Source of the DNA: Acidobacteriaceae bacterium
Lineage (GTDB): Bacteria; Acidobacteriota; Terriglobia; Terriglobales; Acidobacteriaceae
Direction: 5' to 3'
DNA: 49,887 bases
Assembly: GCA_030041515.1 (NCBI GenBank)
Contig: JASHNS010000041.1
Location: 1-49,887 of the forward strand
The notes beneath the pieces were generated by a model that worked only from the letters and a program-made list of their open reading frames with translations, did not search any database and was not told the origin of the DNA. A program made the translations under genes and the position numbers. Each line of letters starts with the position of its first letter. Positions within the stretch are counted from its first letter, which is position 1. Of this stretch, positions 33,531-41,506 are shown piece by piece.

Positions 33531-34553
33531 ATGCTTCTTCAGGAACAGGTACCGCTGGCTCCGCTGACGACGTTCGGCATCGGGGGCCCGGCCCGCTGGC
33601 TGGCTGAAGCGGACAGCGAGAAATCCCTGGTGGAAGCCGTTTCGTACGCGCGGGAGCGTGGCGTTCCCCTCTTCGTTCTGGGCGGGGGCAGCAACGTGCT
33701 GGCGGCGGACGAGGGCTTTCCGGGGGTGGTGGTCCGCGTGGCCATGCGTGGCATCCAGAAGGACGGCAATCGCTTTCGGGTGGCGGCGGGCGAGGACTGG
33801 GATGCATTTGTCTCCCATGCGATTGAACTGGGCTTTGGGGGGATCGAGTGCCTGGCAGGAATTCCTGGAACGGTCGGCGGAACGCCGGTGCAGAATGTAG
33901 GGGCTTACGGCCAGGAAGTCGCGGACACAATTGCGTCGGTGCGCGTGCTCGACTTAAAGAGCATGGCGTTCTCCGAGTTACCGTCCACGGCGTGCGCGTT
34001 CGGCTACCGGCGCAGTATTTTCAACACGAGCCATCGGGGGCGGTTCGTTGTCACCCAGGTGGAGTATCGGCTGCGGACGGGGGCTTTTCCGGTCATTTCC
34101 TACCCCGACATCAAGCGGCACTTCCAGGGCCGCAGCCAGCCGCCTTCGCTTGCGGAGGCAGCGGCTGCGGTGCGTGAAATCCGTCACGGCAAGGGCATGC
34201 TGCTGGTGCCGGGCGAGGCAGATTGCCGCAGCGCAGGCAGCTTCTTCAAGAATCCCCTGATTGCGGAGGCGCGATACGAGGCAATCTCCGCTGTGGCGGG
34301 GTACCCGGCACCTCGATTCGCGGCGGCGCGGGGGTTCATCAAGATTCCGGCGGCCTGGTTGCTGGAAGAGAGTGGATTCCGCAAGGGTTTCGTGATGGGG
34401 AACGCGGGCATCTCCAGCCGCCACACATTGGCGCTGATCAATCGAGGAGGCGCGACGGCGAAGGACATTCTGGCGCTGCGCGACTGGATCGTGGGCGCGG
34501 TCGAAAAGAAGTTTGGAATCCGGCTCGAGCCCGAACCTGTCTGGCTCGGCTGA
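33531..34553 (+). CDS. murB: UDP-N-acetylenolpyruvoylglucosamine reductase
   Basis: Encodes 340 residues, E. coli (type I) length. MurB reduces the enolpyruvyl ether with NADPH to give UDP-MurNAc in peptidoglycan synthesis. FAD-binding words include TTFGIGGPARWL, FVLGGGSNVLAADEGFPG, GIPGTVGGTPVQNVGAYGQE and FGYRRSIF. The proton-donor serine is in GSFFKNP. The C-terminal part with IPAAWLLEESGF and GNAGISSRHTLALIN is complete. It is outside a mur cluster; neighbours are bacilliredoxin (divergent) and an MFS gene (convergent). Translation of the ATG seems to rely on a leaderless mRNA. Confidence 0.96.
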   Translation: MLLQEQVPLAPLTTFGIGGPARWLAEADSEKSLVEAVSYARERGVPLFVLGGGSNVLAADEGFPGVVVRVAMRGIQKDGNRFRVAAGEDWDAFVSHAIELGFGGIECLAGIPGTVGGTPVQNVGAYGQEVADTIASVRVLDLKSMAFSELPSTACAFGYRRSIFNTSHRGRFVVTQVEYRLRTGAFPVISYPDIKRHFQGRSQPPSLAEAAAAVREIRHGKGMLLVPGEADCRSAGSFFKNPLIAEARYEAISAVAGYPAPRFAAARGFIKIPAAWLLEESGFRKGFVMGNAGISSRHTLALINRGGATAKDILALRDWIVGAVEKKFGIRLEPEPVWLG

Positions 34554-34603
34554 GCGCGGCCGGATGGCGGATTGAAGGCGGGCGACGGCCGGATGAGCTG
34601 TTT

Positions 34604-35734
34604 CTACCTGATCACTACGAGCACCGCAAGGTTCAGGACCACCATCAGCACGGCTGAGGCGGGAATTACGAGGAGCGCCTTGCGCAGACGGGCAGGATCG
34701 CCGCCCGCGATGCTGCCGATGACGCGGGAACTGATGGCGAGTCCAGCCCAGCCGAAGGTGATGACAATGCCCATCGCCGTTCCGGTGATCTGCGGAAAGG
34801 CGCCCCCAACGATGGCGAGGGTGGTGGGAAAGACGGGGGCCATGGAGAGACCCGCGGCAAAGACCAAAACAGCGGCCATCCAGCGGCCTCGCGCGCGCAG
34901 CATGAGGAGCGTGGTGAAAGCCATGCAGACGGCTGCACCCAGGGTGACGTGCGCGGGCGTCGCATGCGAAAGAACAGGCAGCACACCTACGCGTCCGCTG
35001 AGGAGGCCCAGGGCAAAACCCAACGACAGGATGTTGAGCGCGGATTTTTCCGGCACGCCCTGCGCGATCAGGTGGCGGACAAGCCAGTTCCAGACCCCGA
35101 CTTCACAGCCGATATAGAGGAACATGAAGAAGCTCAGCAGCCACAGCAGAGGATTGGCCATGGCTGGGCCGGCTTCCGCGAAAAAGCGGCCCGTGGGCAG
35201 GGCGACCGGCATGCGCGTAGCAGCCTGGACCACCAGCGTGGCGAGGGTGATGCCAACAATCAGGTAGCACAATCGAACCCAGCTGCGTTTGAGCAGGTTG
35301 GCCGCGAGGAAGGGCGTTGCCAGCGCGCCGAGACCAAAAAAGATGTTGACGAGGTTCAGCGTGACGGCGCGATGCGCGGGGCTGACGGCGCTGGCCAGGG
35401 CGTCGGCCCCGGTGGTCACGATGCCGCCGCCACTGCCCAGGATGAAAAGCAGGAGGACGATGCCGCGGAATCCGGTGACGCGCGGCAGAGCGAGCAGAGC
35501 AAGCGCCATGAGCGCCAGGCCGAGGATCAGGCCGGGCTTGTCGCCAACATTGTCGAGCAGCGGCCCCACGCTCAGCGACGCAAGCATCAGCCCCAGTGCC
35601 TGAGCCAGGGCGATCGTGCCGTTTTGCCGCGGCGTCAGCTCAAATCGTTTGGAGAGCTCCGGAAGGATGGTCCCCAGCATGGACCCGGTCATGCCGTAGA
35701 CAAAGATCGCGATCACCGCGGCAAAGATGAGCAA
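34604..35734 (-). CDS. MFS transporter, probably sugar or sugar acid
   Basis: Encodes 376 residues with about 11-12 hydrophobic spans. The loop after span 2 carries a motif A-like DNVGDKPGLILG, and MLIFAAVIAIFVYGMTGSML starts span 1. The compact size and wording resemble the FucP-like/sugar MFS group. It lies 43 nt after the TIM-barrel isomerase on minus and next to KDG kinase and KDPG aldolase, so uptake of a hexuronate or aldonate is a reasonable guess. The substrate cannot be read from sequence. Confidence 0.82.
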   Translation of the reverse strand: MLIFAAVIAIFVYGMTGSMLGTILPELSKRFELTPRQNGTIALAQALGLMLASLSVGPLLDNVGDKPGLILGLALMALALLALPRVTGFRGIVLLLFILGSGGGIVTTGADALASAVSPAHRAVTLNLVNIFFGLGALATPFLAANLLKRSWVRLCYLIVGITLATLVVQAATRMPVALPTGRFFAEAGPAMANPLLWLLSFFMFLYIGCEVGVWNWLVRHLIAQGVPEKSALNILSLGFALGLLSGRVGVLPVLSHATPAHVTLGAAVCMAFTTLLMLRARGRWMAAVLVFAAGLSMAPVFPTTLAIVGGAFPQITGTAMGIVITFGWAGLAISSRVIGSIAGGDPARLRKALLVIPASAVLMVVLNLAVLVVIR

Positions 35735-35777
35735 GCTCAGACTCCGAAGGCCAGTTGCCCGATGGCCGGCTGGCGGT

Positions 35778-36737
35778 TCAGACCCACCAGGCGCCGCCGG
35801 CCGGATCGCCGATGACGATCTCGTTCAGGAAGGCCGCCGCCTTGCGCAGGCCCTCCTCGGGAGAGAGCAATGAGTCCTCGTGCTCGATGGAGAGCACACC
35901 GTCGTATCCATACATCCGCAATGTGGAAACAAATTCGCTCCACCATTCCGCGCCGTGGCCGTAACCGACGGTCCTGAAGATCCATCCGCGGTCGCGTTCT
36001 TCGGTGTACGGCTTGGTGTCGAGGACGCCTGTGCGCGCAAGGTTCGCAGGGTACATCTGGGTGTCCTTCGCGTGGACATGAAAAATGGCGTCGCCCAGGA
36101 CCCGAACGGCGGCGATGGGATCGATGGCCTGCCAGAAGAGATGGCTTGGATCGAGATTCGCGCCGACCGCCGGCCCGGCGATCTCCCGCAGGCGGAGCAT
36201 GGTTTCAGGACTGTACACGACAAAACCGGGATGCATCTCGATTGCGATCTGCACACCATGGTCCTGCGCAAATTTCGCGTGTTGCGTCCAGTAGGGCGCG
36301 ACCACCGCCTCCCATTGCCAGGCGAGCAGCTCACGATATTCGGGGGGCCACGCGCAGGTAACCCAATTGGGCTGCGTCGCTTTCGTGGAATCGCCGGGAC
36401 AGCCGGAGAATTCAACGACGGTTTTGACGCCGAGCTTCTCGGCGAGGAGAATCGTCCGCCGGCTGACTTCGCGGTCGCGCGCGGCGCGCGCCACATCGGG
36501 ATGCAGGGGATTGCCGTGACAGCTGAGGGCGCTGATGGTGGTGCGATGATCCGCCAACTCCTGCTGAAAAGTACGACGCGAGTGCAGATCGTCGAGCAGG
36601 CTGAGCGGGCAGTGCGCATCGCCGGGATAGTTTCCGGTTCCCAGTTCCACTGCGGAGATGCCAAGGGCTCCGATCTTGTCCAGAACCCCGGCCAGCTTCA
36701 GCCTGGACATCAAGGCAGTAAAGACTCCTACTTTCAT
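35778..36737 (-). CDS. Sugar phosphate isomerase/epimerase-like TIM-barrel protein
   Basis: From the ATG at 36737 (GGGAGC eight nt upstream) it has 319 residues of the xylose-isomerase-like/AP-endonuclease-2 fold. Putative metal ligands appear in order: VVEFSGCPG, IAIEMHPGFVV, NLDPSHLFWQ, IFHVHAKDTQM and SIEHEDSL. Such enzymes isomerise or epimerise sugars and sugar acids with divalent metal. It is the first gene of a minus operon with the MFS transporter and is divergent (120 nt) from KDG kinase, so it probably converts an imported sugar acid toward 2-keto-3-deoxygluconate. The open frame extends upstream to 37856 by composition only. Confidence 0.85.
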   Translation of the reverse strand: MKVGVFTALMSRLKLAGVLDKIGALGISAVELGTGNYPGDAHCPLSLLDDLHSRRTFQQELADHRTTISALSCHGNPLHPDVARAARDREVSRRTILLAEKLGVKTVVEFSGCPGDSTKATQPNWVTCAWPPEYRELLAWQWEAVVAPYWTQHAKFAQDHGVQIAIEMHPGFVVYSPETMLRLREIAGPAVGANLDPSHLFWQAIDPIAAVRVLGDAIFHVHAKDTQMYPANLARTGVLDTKPYTEERDRGWIFRTVGYGHGAEWWSEFVSTLRMYGYDGVLSIEHEDSLLSPEEGLRKAAAFLNEIVIGDPAGGAWWV

Positions 36738-36857
36738 GGCAAGCGCTCCCGGCTTCCGCCCATGTGTGTCTGCTGCAAGCAGCCATGATAGCGCGAGCTG
36801 CGATTTATACCATGCCCCGTTTGGTGGAGTTCGGCAGCCTTCGGCGACAATGGAGCT

Positions 36858-37955
36858 ATGCACACTCTTCAGCTGAAGGAAGGCCCATCGCGCTGGGAGC
36901 TGCTTGCTCTCGGCGAGGTCATGCTCCGGCTCGATCCACTGGAAGCCCGCATCCACACGGCGCGCCATTTTCAGGTGTGGGAGGGCGGCGGCGAGTACAA
37001 CGTCGCGCGCGGCCTGCGGCGCTGCTTCGGTCTTCGCACGGGCATTGTGACGGCTCTTGCCGATAACCCGGTGGGACGCCTGATCGAGGATCTGATGCTG
37101 CAGGGCGGCGTGGACACGACACTGGTCCGCTGGGTTCCGTACGACGGCGTGGGCCGAACGGTGCGGAACGGGCTGAATTTTACGGAGCGGGGCTTTGGCG
37201 TGCGCGCGGCGGCAGGCTGCTCGGATCGCGGACACACGGCCATCGCCCAGGCGCAGCAGGGCGCATGGGACTGGGAGGCGATCTTTGGAGCCAGCAACGG
37301 CGCTCGCTGGTTCCACACGGGCGGGATTTTTGCGGCGCTTTCTGAAAGCACCCCGGCGGTCGCGGCCGAAGCCATCGCCGCCGCCCATCGCGCAGGAACG
37401 CCGGTGTCGTACGACCTGAATTATCGCGACTCGCTGTGGAGAGCCATCGGGGGAAAAGCACGGGCGCAGGAAGTGAACCGGGAGCTGGTTCGCCAGGTGG
37501 ACGTGCTGCTGGGCAACGAAGAAGATTTTGCAGCGATGCTGGGAATTACGGTGCAGGGCGTTTCTGACGATTACGTGGAACTGCCGGCAGCCGCCTACGA
37601 GGAAATGCTGCGCGAAGTGGCGAGCGCTTATCCGAACCTGCGGCTGATTGCGACCACGCTGCGCACCGCTCATACGGCTACACGCAATGCATGGGGCGCG
37701 ATGGCGTTGTCCGGAAACGAAATCGCGCACACGCCGCAGCGGGACATCGAGATCCTCGATCGCGTCGGCGGGGGAGACTCGTTCGCGTCCGGGCTGATTT
37801 ATGGCCTGGTCCAGGGCAAGGGGGCTGAGTGGGCGGTTCGTTGCGGGGTAGCTCATGGCGCGCTGGCGATGACGACTCCCGGCGACACCAGCATGGCTAC
37901 GCTGGCTGAGGTGGAACGTGTGATGCAGGGCGGGTCAGCGCGGATCGCGCGATGA
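36858..37955 (+). CDS. kdgK: 2-dehydro-3-deoxygluconate kinase (PfkB family)
   Basis: Encodes 365 residues. PfkB signatures: LGEVMLRLDP and GGGEYNVARGLRR near the start, YDLNYRDSLW in the middle, and the C-terminal DRVGGGDSFASGLIYG with catalytic Asp307. The RLDP and EYNVARGL wording is typical for KDG kinases rather than ribokinases. It makes KDPG, which the next gene, eda, would split. GACAAT lies six nt before the ATG, another case of the leaderless-type arrangement, although GGAG also sits close by. About 40 residues longer than E. coli KdgK, mostly within 105-130 and 225-245. Confidence 0.9.
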   Translation: MHTLQLKEGPSRWELLALGEVMLRLDPLEARIHTARHFQVWEGGGEYNVARGLRRCFGLRTGIVTALADNPVGRLIEDLMLQGGVDTTLVRWVPYDGVGRTVRNGLNFTERGFGVRAAAGCSDRGHTAIAQAQQGAWDWEAIFGASNGARWFHTGGIFAALSESTPAVAAEAIAAAHRAGTPVSYDLNYRDSLWRAIGGKARAQEVNRELVRQVDVLLGNEEDFAAMLGITVQGVSDDYVELPAAAYEEMLREVASAYPNLRLIATTLRTAHTATRNAWGAMALSGNEIAHTPQRDIEILDRVGGGDSFASGLIYGLVQGKGAEWAVRCGVAHGALAMTTPGDTSMATLAEVERVMQGGSARIAR

Positions 37956-38020
37956 GGCGGACCGCAAAATGGGTTGAACCTGTGCAGCCGGCCGCGAGCC
38001 GAGGGGAGAGGGACTGAATC

Positions 38021-38674
38021 ATGTCGCCAGAAGTTACCAGGGAAACGATCGAACGCTCCGGCATCATCCCCGTGCTGCGCGCCCGCTCAGCGGACGAAGG
38101 CCGCGCGCTGGTGGAAGCCCTGGTGGCCGGCGGCATAACGGTCATCGAGGTGACCATGACGGTTCCCGGTGCGGTCGATTTGCTTCGTACGCTCAAATCC
38201 GAATACGGCGAGCGGTTGCTGCTCGGGTCCGGCACGGTGACGACCGCCGCGGAGGTGGCCGCCACGATCGAGGCCGGGGCTGAATTTGTGGTTTCGCCGA
38301 GCCTGCATCCGGAAGTGATCGCGGCGACGAAGGCACGCAACAAAGTATCGATTCCCGGCGCTCTGACGCCCACGGAGGCGATCACTGCGTGGCACGCGGG
38401 CGCCGACTACGTAAAGATCTTTCCCTGCTCCGCTGTCGGCGGCGCCAGCTATCTCAAATCGCTGCTTGCGCCTTTCCCGGAACTGCGGCTGATCCCCACG
38501 GGGGGCGTGACGCTGCAAACCGCGGCTGATTTTCTTCGCGCCGGAGCGCGGGCGCTCGGTGTCGGATCGGACCTTGTGAATCAGCAGGCCATCGCGCAGG
38601 GCCGTCCTGAAACTGTGACGGCGACAGCGCGCGCTTATCTCAACATCGTCGCGAAGGCTCGGGCCGGCTCGTAA
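38021..38674 (+). CDS. eda: KDPG/KHG aldolase
   Basis: Encodes 217 residues. The Schiff-base lysine is Lys132 in DYVKIFPCSAVGG and the acid/base glutamate is Glu43 in VIEVTMTVPGA. Further family words are GSGTVTTAAEV, VSPSLHPEVI and LIPTGGVTLQ. It cleaves KDPG to pyruvate and glyceraldehyde 3-phosphate (Entner-Doudoroff and uronate paths). GAGAGGGA provides a normal ribosome binding site, unlike its leaderless-type neighbours. It follows kdgK by 65 nt and is likely co-transcribed with it. Confidence 0.95.
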   Translation: MSPEVTRETIERSGIIPVLRARSADEGRALVEALVAGGITVIEVTMTVPGAVDLLRTLKSEYGERLLLGSGTVTTAAEVAATIEAGAEFVVSPSLHPEVIAATKARNKVSIPGALTPTEAITAWHAGADYVKIFPCSAVGGASYLKSLLAPFPELRLIPTGGVTLQTAADFLRAGARALGVGSDLVNQQAIAQGRPETVTATARAYLNIVAKARAGS

Positions 38675-38706
38675 TCAACCATCCCCGTGGACGCGGCAGA
38701 ACCCGC

Positions 38707-38712
38707 TACAAT
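38707..38712 (+). promoter_or_regulatory. -10 box for a probably leaderless mRNA (nth)
   Basis: TACAAT, seven nt, then ATG at 38720; no ribosome binding site. The spacing equals that of the two GT87 genes. Confidence 0.5.
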
Positions 38713-38719
38713 TCCCTCC

Positions 38720-39487
38720 ATGCCCGCGAAGAAAGCCACAAAGAAACAGCAGCGCAGAACCTCCTCAAGTCCGGCGCCGAGCAAAGCGCAGCAACCTGCC
38801 AGGGCGTTGAAGGCGAAAGCCGCCGGAAAATCGGCAAACGCGACCGATCCAGCGAGGATCGCAGAAATTCTGCGACGGCTGGCGGCCGCGTATCCCAACG
38901 CCGAGTGCGCCCTGCACCACCGGAGCGCCTGGGAACTGCTGGTGGCGACCATTCTGTCAGCTCAGTGCACGGATGCGCGCGTCAACATGGTGACCCCCTC
39001 GCTGTTCGGGAAATTTCCGACGCCGGCAGCGTTCGCGCAGGCGACGCTGCCGGCCATCGAGGAGGAGATTCGTTCGACTGGGTTCTATCGCAACAAGGCG
39101 AAATCCGTATCGGGTGCGGCGAAGAAGGTTGTGGCGGAATTTTCCGGGAAAGTTCCCGACACGATGGATCAGCTCCTGACGCTGCCGGGCGTTGCCCGCA
39201 AGACCGGAAACGTTGTTTTGGGCGTCGCGTTTCAGAAGGCAGAGGGGGTGGTGGTGGACACCCACGTTCTGCGGCTTTCCCGTCGACTGGGGCTCACGAG
39301 GGCGGAGGACCCGAAACGCGTGGAAGAGGACCTGATGCGGATGATTCCCAGGGAGCGCTGGATCAGCTTCTCTCACGAGCTGATCCAGCATGGACGCCAG
39401 ATTTGCATTGCGCGGAAACCGCGCTGCGTCGATTGTCCGCTGGAGACGCTCTGCAACGCACCGGATAAGACCTGGTCGAGCCACTAA
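38720..39487 (+). CDS. nth: Endonuclease III
   Basis: Encodes 255 residues from the ATG at 38720. A basic Lys/Ala/Ser-rich tail (1-40, MPAKKATKKQQRRTSSSPAP) precedes the core. The helix-hairpin-helix LPGVARKTGNVVLGV carries the catalytic lysine, VVVDTHVLRLSRRLG the catalytic aspartate, and CIARKPRCVDCPLETLC the 4Fe-4S cluster (C-x6-C-x2-C-x5-C). It removes oxidised pyrimidines in base excision repair. The N-terminal extension is longer than in E. coli (211 residues in all). It ends 8 nt from the end of the convergent histidine kinase gene. Confidence 0.96.
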   Translation: MPAKKATKKQQRRTSSSPAPSKAQQPARALKAKAAGKSANATDPARIAEILRRLAAAYPNAECALHHRSAWELLVATILSAQCTDARVNMVTPSLFGKFPTPAAFAQATLPAIEEEIRSTGFYRNKAKSVSGAAKKVVAEFSGKVPDTMDQLLTLPGVARKTGNVVLGVAFQKAEGVVVDTHVLRLSRRLGLTRAEDPKRVEEDLMRMIPRERWISFSHELIQHGRQICIARKPRCVDCPLETLCNAPDKTWSSH

Positions 39488-39495
39488 TGGGGCAA

Positions 39496-41271
39496 TCAGG
39501 CGGTGGCAGTCTCGATATCTTCGGAATCCTGGCTCGTTGTCAGCCCATGGAGGGGCATGGTCGCGATGAACGCGGTCCGCATGCTTCCGGCGCCGTTGCG
39601 CTCTTCGAACTCCAGAGTTCCGCCGTGGCGCGTCATGATCTCGCGCGATACCCACAAGCCGAGGCCGGTGCCGACATCCTTTTTCGTCGTAAAGAAGGGC
39701 TCGAACAAGCGCTCGCGATCCCTGGCTGCGATGCCTGCGCCATCATCCTCTACGACAATCTGCACGCAGCCGGGTGACGCACCGTAACGCAGACTCACCC
39801 GGATCCTGCCTCCTGTCCCGACGGCGTCCGCTGCGTTGGAGATGAGGTTGGCGAGCACCTGGCGGATCTCGCCGCCCAGCACAACGACGGGAGGGCAGGG
39901 AGCCAGCTCCGTCTCCACCACGATCTCCCTGGCGCGCAGCTTGTTCTCGTGCATGGCCAGAACGGAGCGAACCAACTCGCCAAGATCCGCAGGGCCGGCC
40001 TCCGCGGTTTCGCGATAGAAACCGAGTGTTTGCCGCGCGATCAGAGAGACCCTGACCAATTCCTGCTCTGCCGCCGACAAATAGCCGGTTACGTCGTCGG
40101 GCAGATTCGGCGACAGGCGCGCGAGGTAGACAAGATTCCCCACGGCTTCGAGCGGGTTGTTAATCTCGTGAGCCATGGTTGCGGCCAGACGGGCTGCGGC
40201 CGCCAGTTTTTCCGTCCGGCGCATGAGCTCCTGGGTTTTGCGCGCACCGCTGGCATCGCGGAAGACGAGCACGACGCCGACAATCCCACCGCTGTCGTCA
40301 CGAATGGGAGAAGCGCTGTCCTCAATGGGAACGAGCGCACCATCAGAGCGCTCAAGGACTGTGTGATTCGCCAACCCCACCACAAGTCCCAGCTCGAGCA
40401 CCCGTCCTACGGGATTCTCGACGGGCTTGTGACTGTACTCGCCGAAAATGCGAAACACATCCTCGATTTGTTTGCCTTCCAGAGCGCCCATTTCGAGGCC
40501 GAGCAACTTTTCCGCAATCGGGTTCACGAAGGTCACGCGGCCTTCCCGATCCGTCGCGATCACAGCGTCTCCCAGGCTGGTCAGGGTCGCGCGGAACCAC
40601 TCCTCCCTTTCGACGAGATGCCGTCCATGGCGTTCCCGCAGGCGTCCCTCGCGCAGGATGGCAAGGCCCAAAAGGAGGAGGCCCAGAGCCGCCACAGCGC
40701 TGGTTACATAGACGCTGGTCACCGTCAGCCGCGAGTTCCTGCGGTAAGCCGCAGTCCGCAGGTCTTCCAGTCGATCCTCTTCGGACTGCATTCCGGAGAT
40801 CTCCGCGTTGATCTGCACCGCCAGAGCGCGGCCCACGTCTGTCAGCACAAGCGCCCGGGCCTGGGCAGCGTGGCCGGCGTTGTACAGTGCCAGGGTTCGC
40901 CCGAGCTCATTGAATTTGGCGCCCACCAACCGGCGCAGCCTGGCAATCGCAGCGACTTGCCGAGGATTGTCGGCAGTCAGCTGAGCTAATGCGTCCAGGT
41001 CCCCGCGGACCCTCGCTTCCGCGCCCTTATAGGGAGCCAAATAACGATCGTCGCCGGTGTAGAGATATCCCCGCTGGCCGGTTTCGGCCTCCAGGACCAG
41101 ATTTCGGGTTTCAGCCAGCGCGTACTTCACCTCGCGCGAGTGGGCAACCGAGGCCGCAGCTCGTTCCTGATTGATGAGTTCGCGCCGAGTAATCCAGCCG
41201 TTGAAAATGAGCAGGAGGAGGAAGGCGGCAAAGGCGGCGACGATTTGGATATGCCTTCGGGTTGGTGGCAT
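39496..41271 (-). CDS. CHASE3-PAS sensor histidine kinase
   Basis: From the ATG at 41271 it has 591 residues (GTG at 41325 is an alternative). Span 1 (about 7-25) and span 2 (about 180-203) bracket a CHASE3-type periplasmic helical domain (ETGQRGYLYTGDDRYLAPYK). A PAS domain follows (FRATLTSLGDAVIATDREGR, GVVLVFRDASGARK), then HisKA with the phospho-acceptor in TMAHEINNPLEAV and HATPase (LANLISNAADAV, DDGAGIA, GTGLGLWVS). No response regulator gene is adjacent, so it is an orphan kinase. TATAGT (41291-41296, minus) is a likely -10 box. Confidence 0.92.
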   Translation of the reverse strand: MPPTRRHIQIVAAFAAFLLLLIFNGWITRRELINQERAAASVAHSREVKYALAETRNLVLEAETGQRGYLYTGDDRYLAPYKGAEARVRGDLDALAQLTADNPRQVAAIARLRRLVGAKFNELGRTLALYNAGHAAQARALVLTDVGRALAVQINAEISGMQSEEDRLEDLRTAAYRRNSRLTVTSVYVTSAVAALGLLLLGLAILREGRLRERHGRHLVEREEWFRATLTSLGDAVIATDREGRVTFVNPIAEKLLGLEMGALEGKQIEDVFRIFGEYSHKPVENPVGRVLELGLVVGLANHTVLERSDGALVPIEDSASPIRDDSGGIVGVVLVFRDASGARKTQELMRRTEKLAAAARLAATMAHEINNPLEAVGNLVYLARLSPNLPDDVTGYLSAAEQELVRVSLIARQTLGFYRETAEAGPADLGELVRSVLAMHENKLRAREIVVETELAPCPPVVVLGGEIRQVLANLISNAADAVGTGGRIRVSLRYGASPGCVQIVVEDDGAGIAARDRERLFEPFFTTKKDVGTGLGLWVSREIMTRHGGTLEFEERNGAGSMRTAFIATMPLHGLTTSQDSEDIETATA

Positions 41272-41506
41272 AAGGGCCTGTAACTTCGCCACTATAACCG
41301 GAAAAAGCGCTTCCCTCAATCGCACCTCGGCATACTTTCGGAGGCGCGAGTTGTCCGCCAGCCGGCCGATGACTCTCCGGTCCTCCTCAGGGGGAATACA
41401 CAGGTGCGTGTGCTGTTATAAAAGTGCTACTCTACCTCCGCATCGTGCTGCGGCCGAACGGCCAAAGCATCCTGCTTCCGAATGCGGGTTCCCGTGGAGG
41501 CGGATT

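Noticed and set aside
36738-37856. Long N-terminal extension of the TIM-barrel isomerase frame
   Set aside because: It is antisense to kdgK; the isomerase starts at the ATG at 36737, which has a ribosome binding site and the conserved MKVGVFTAL beginning.
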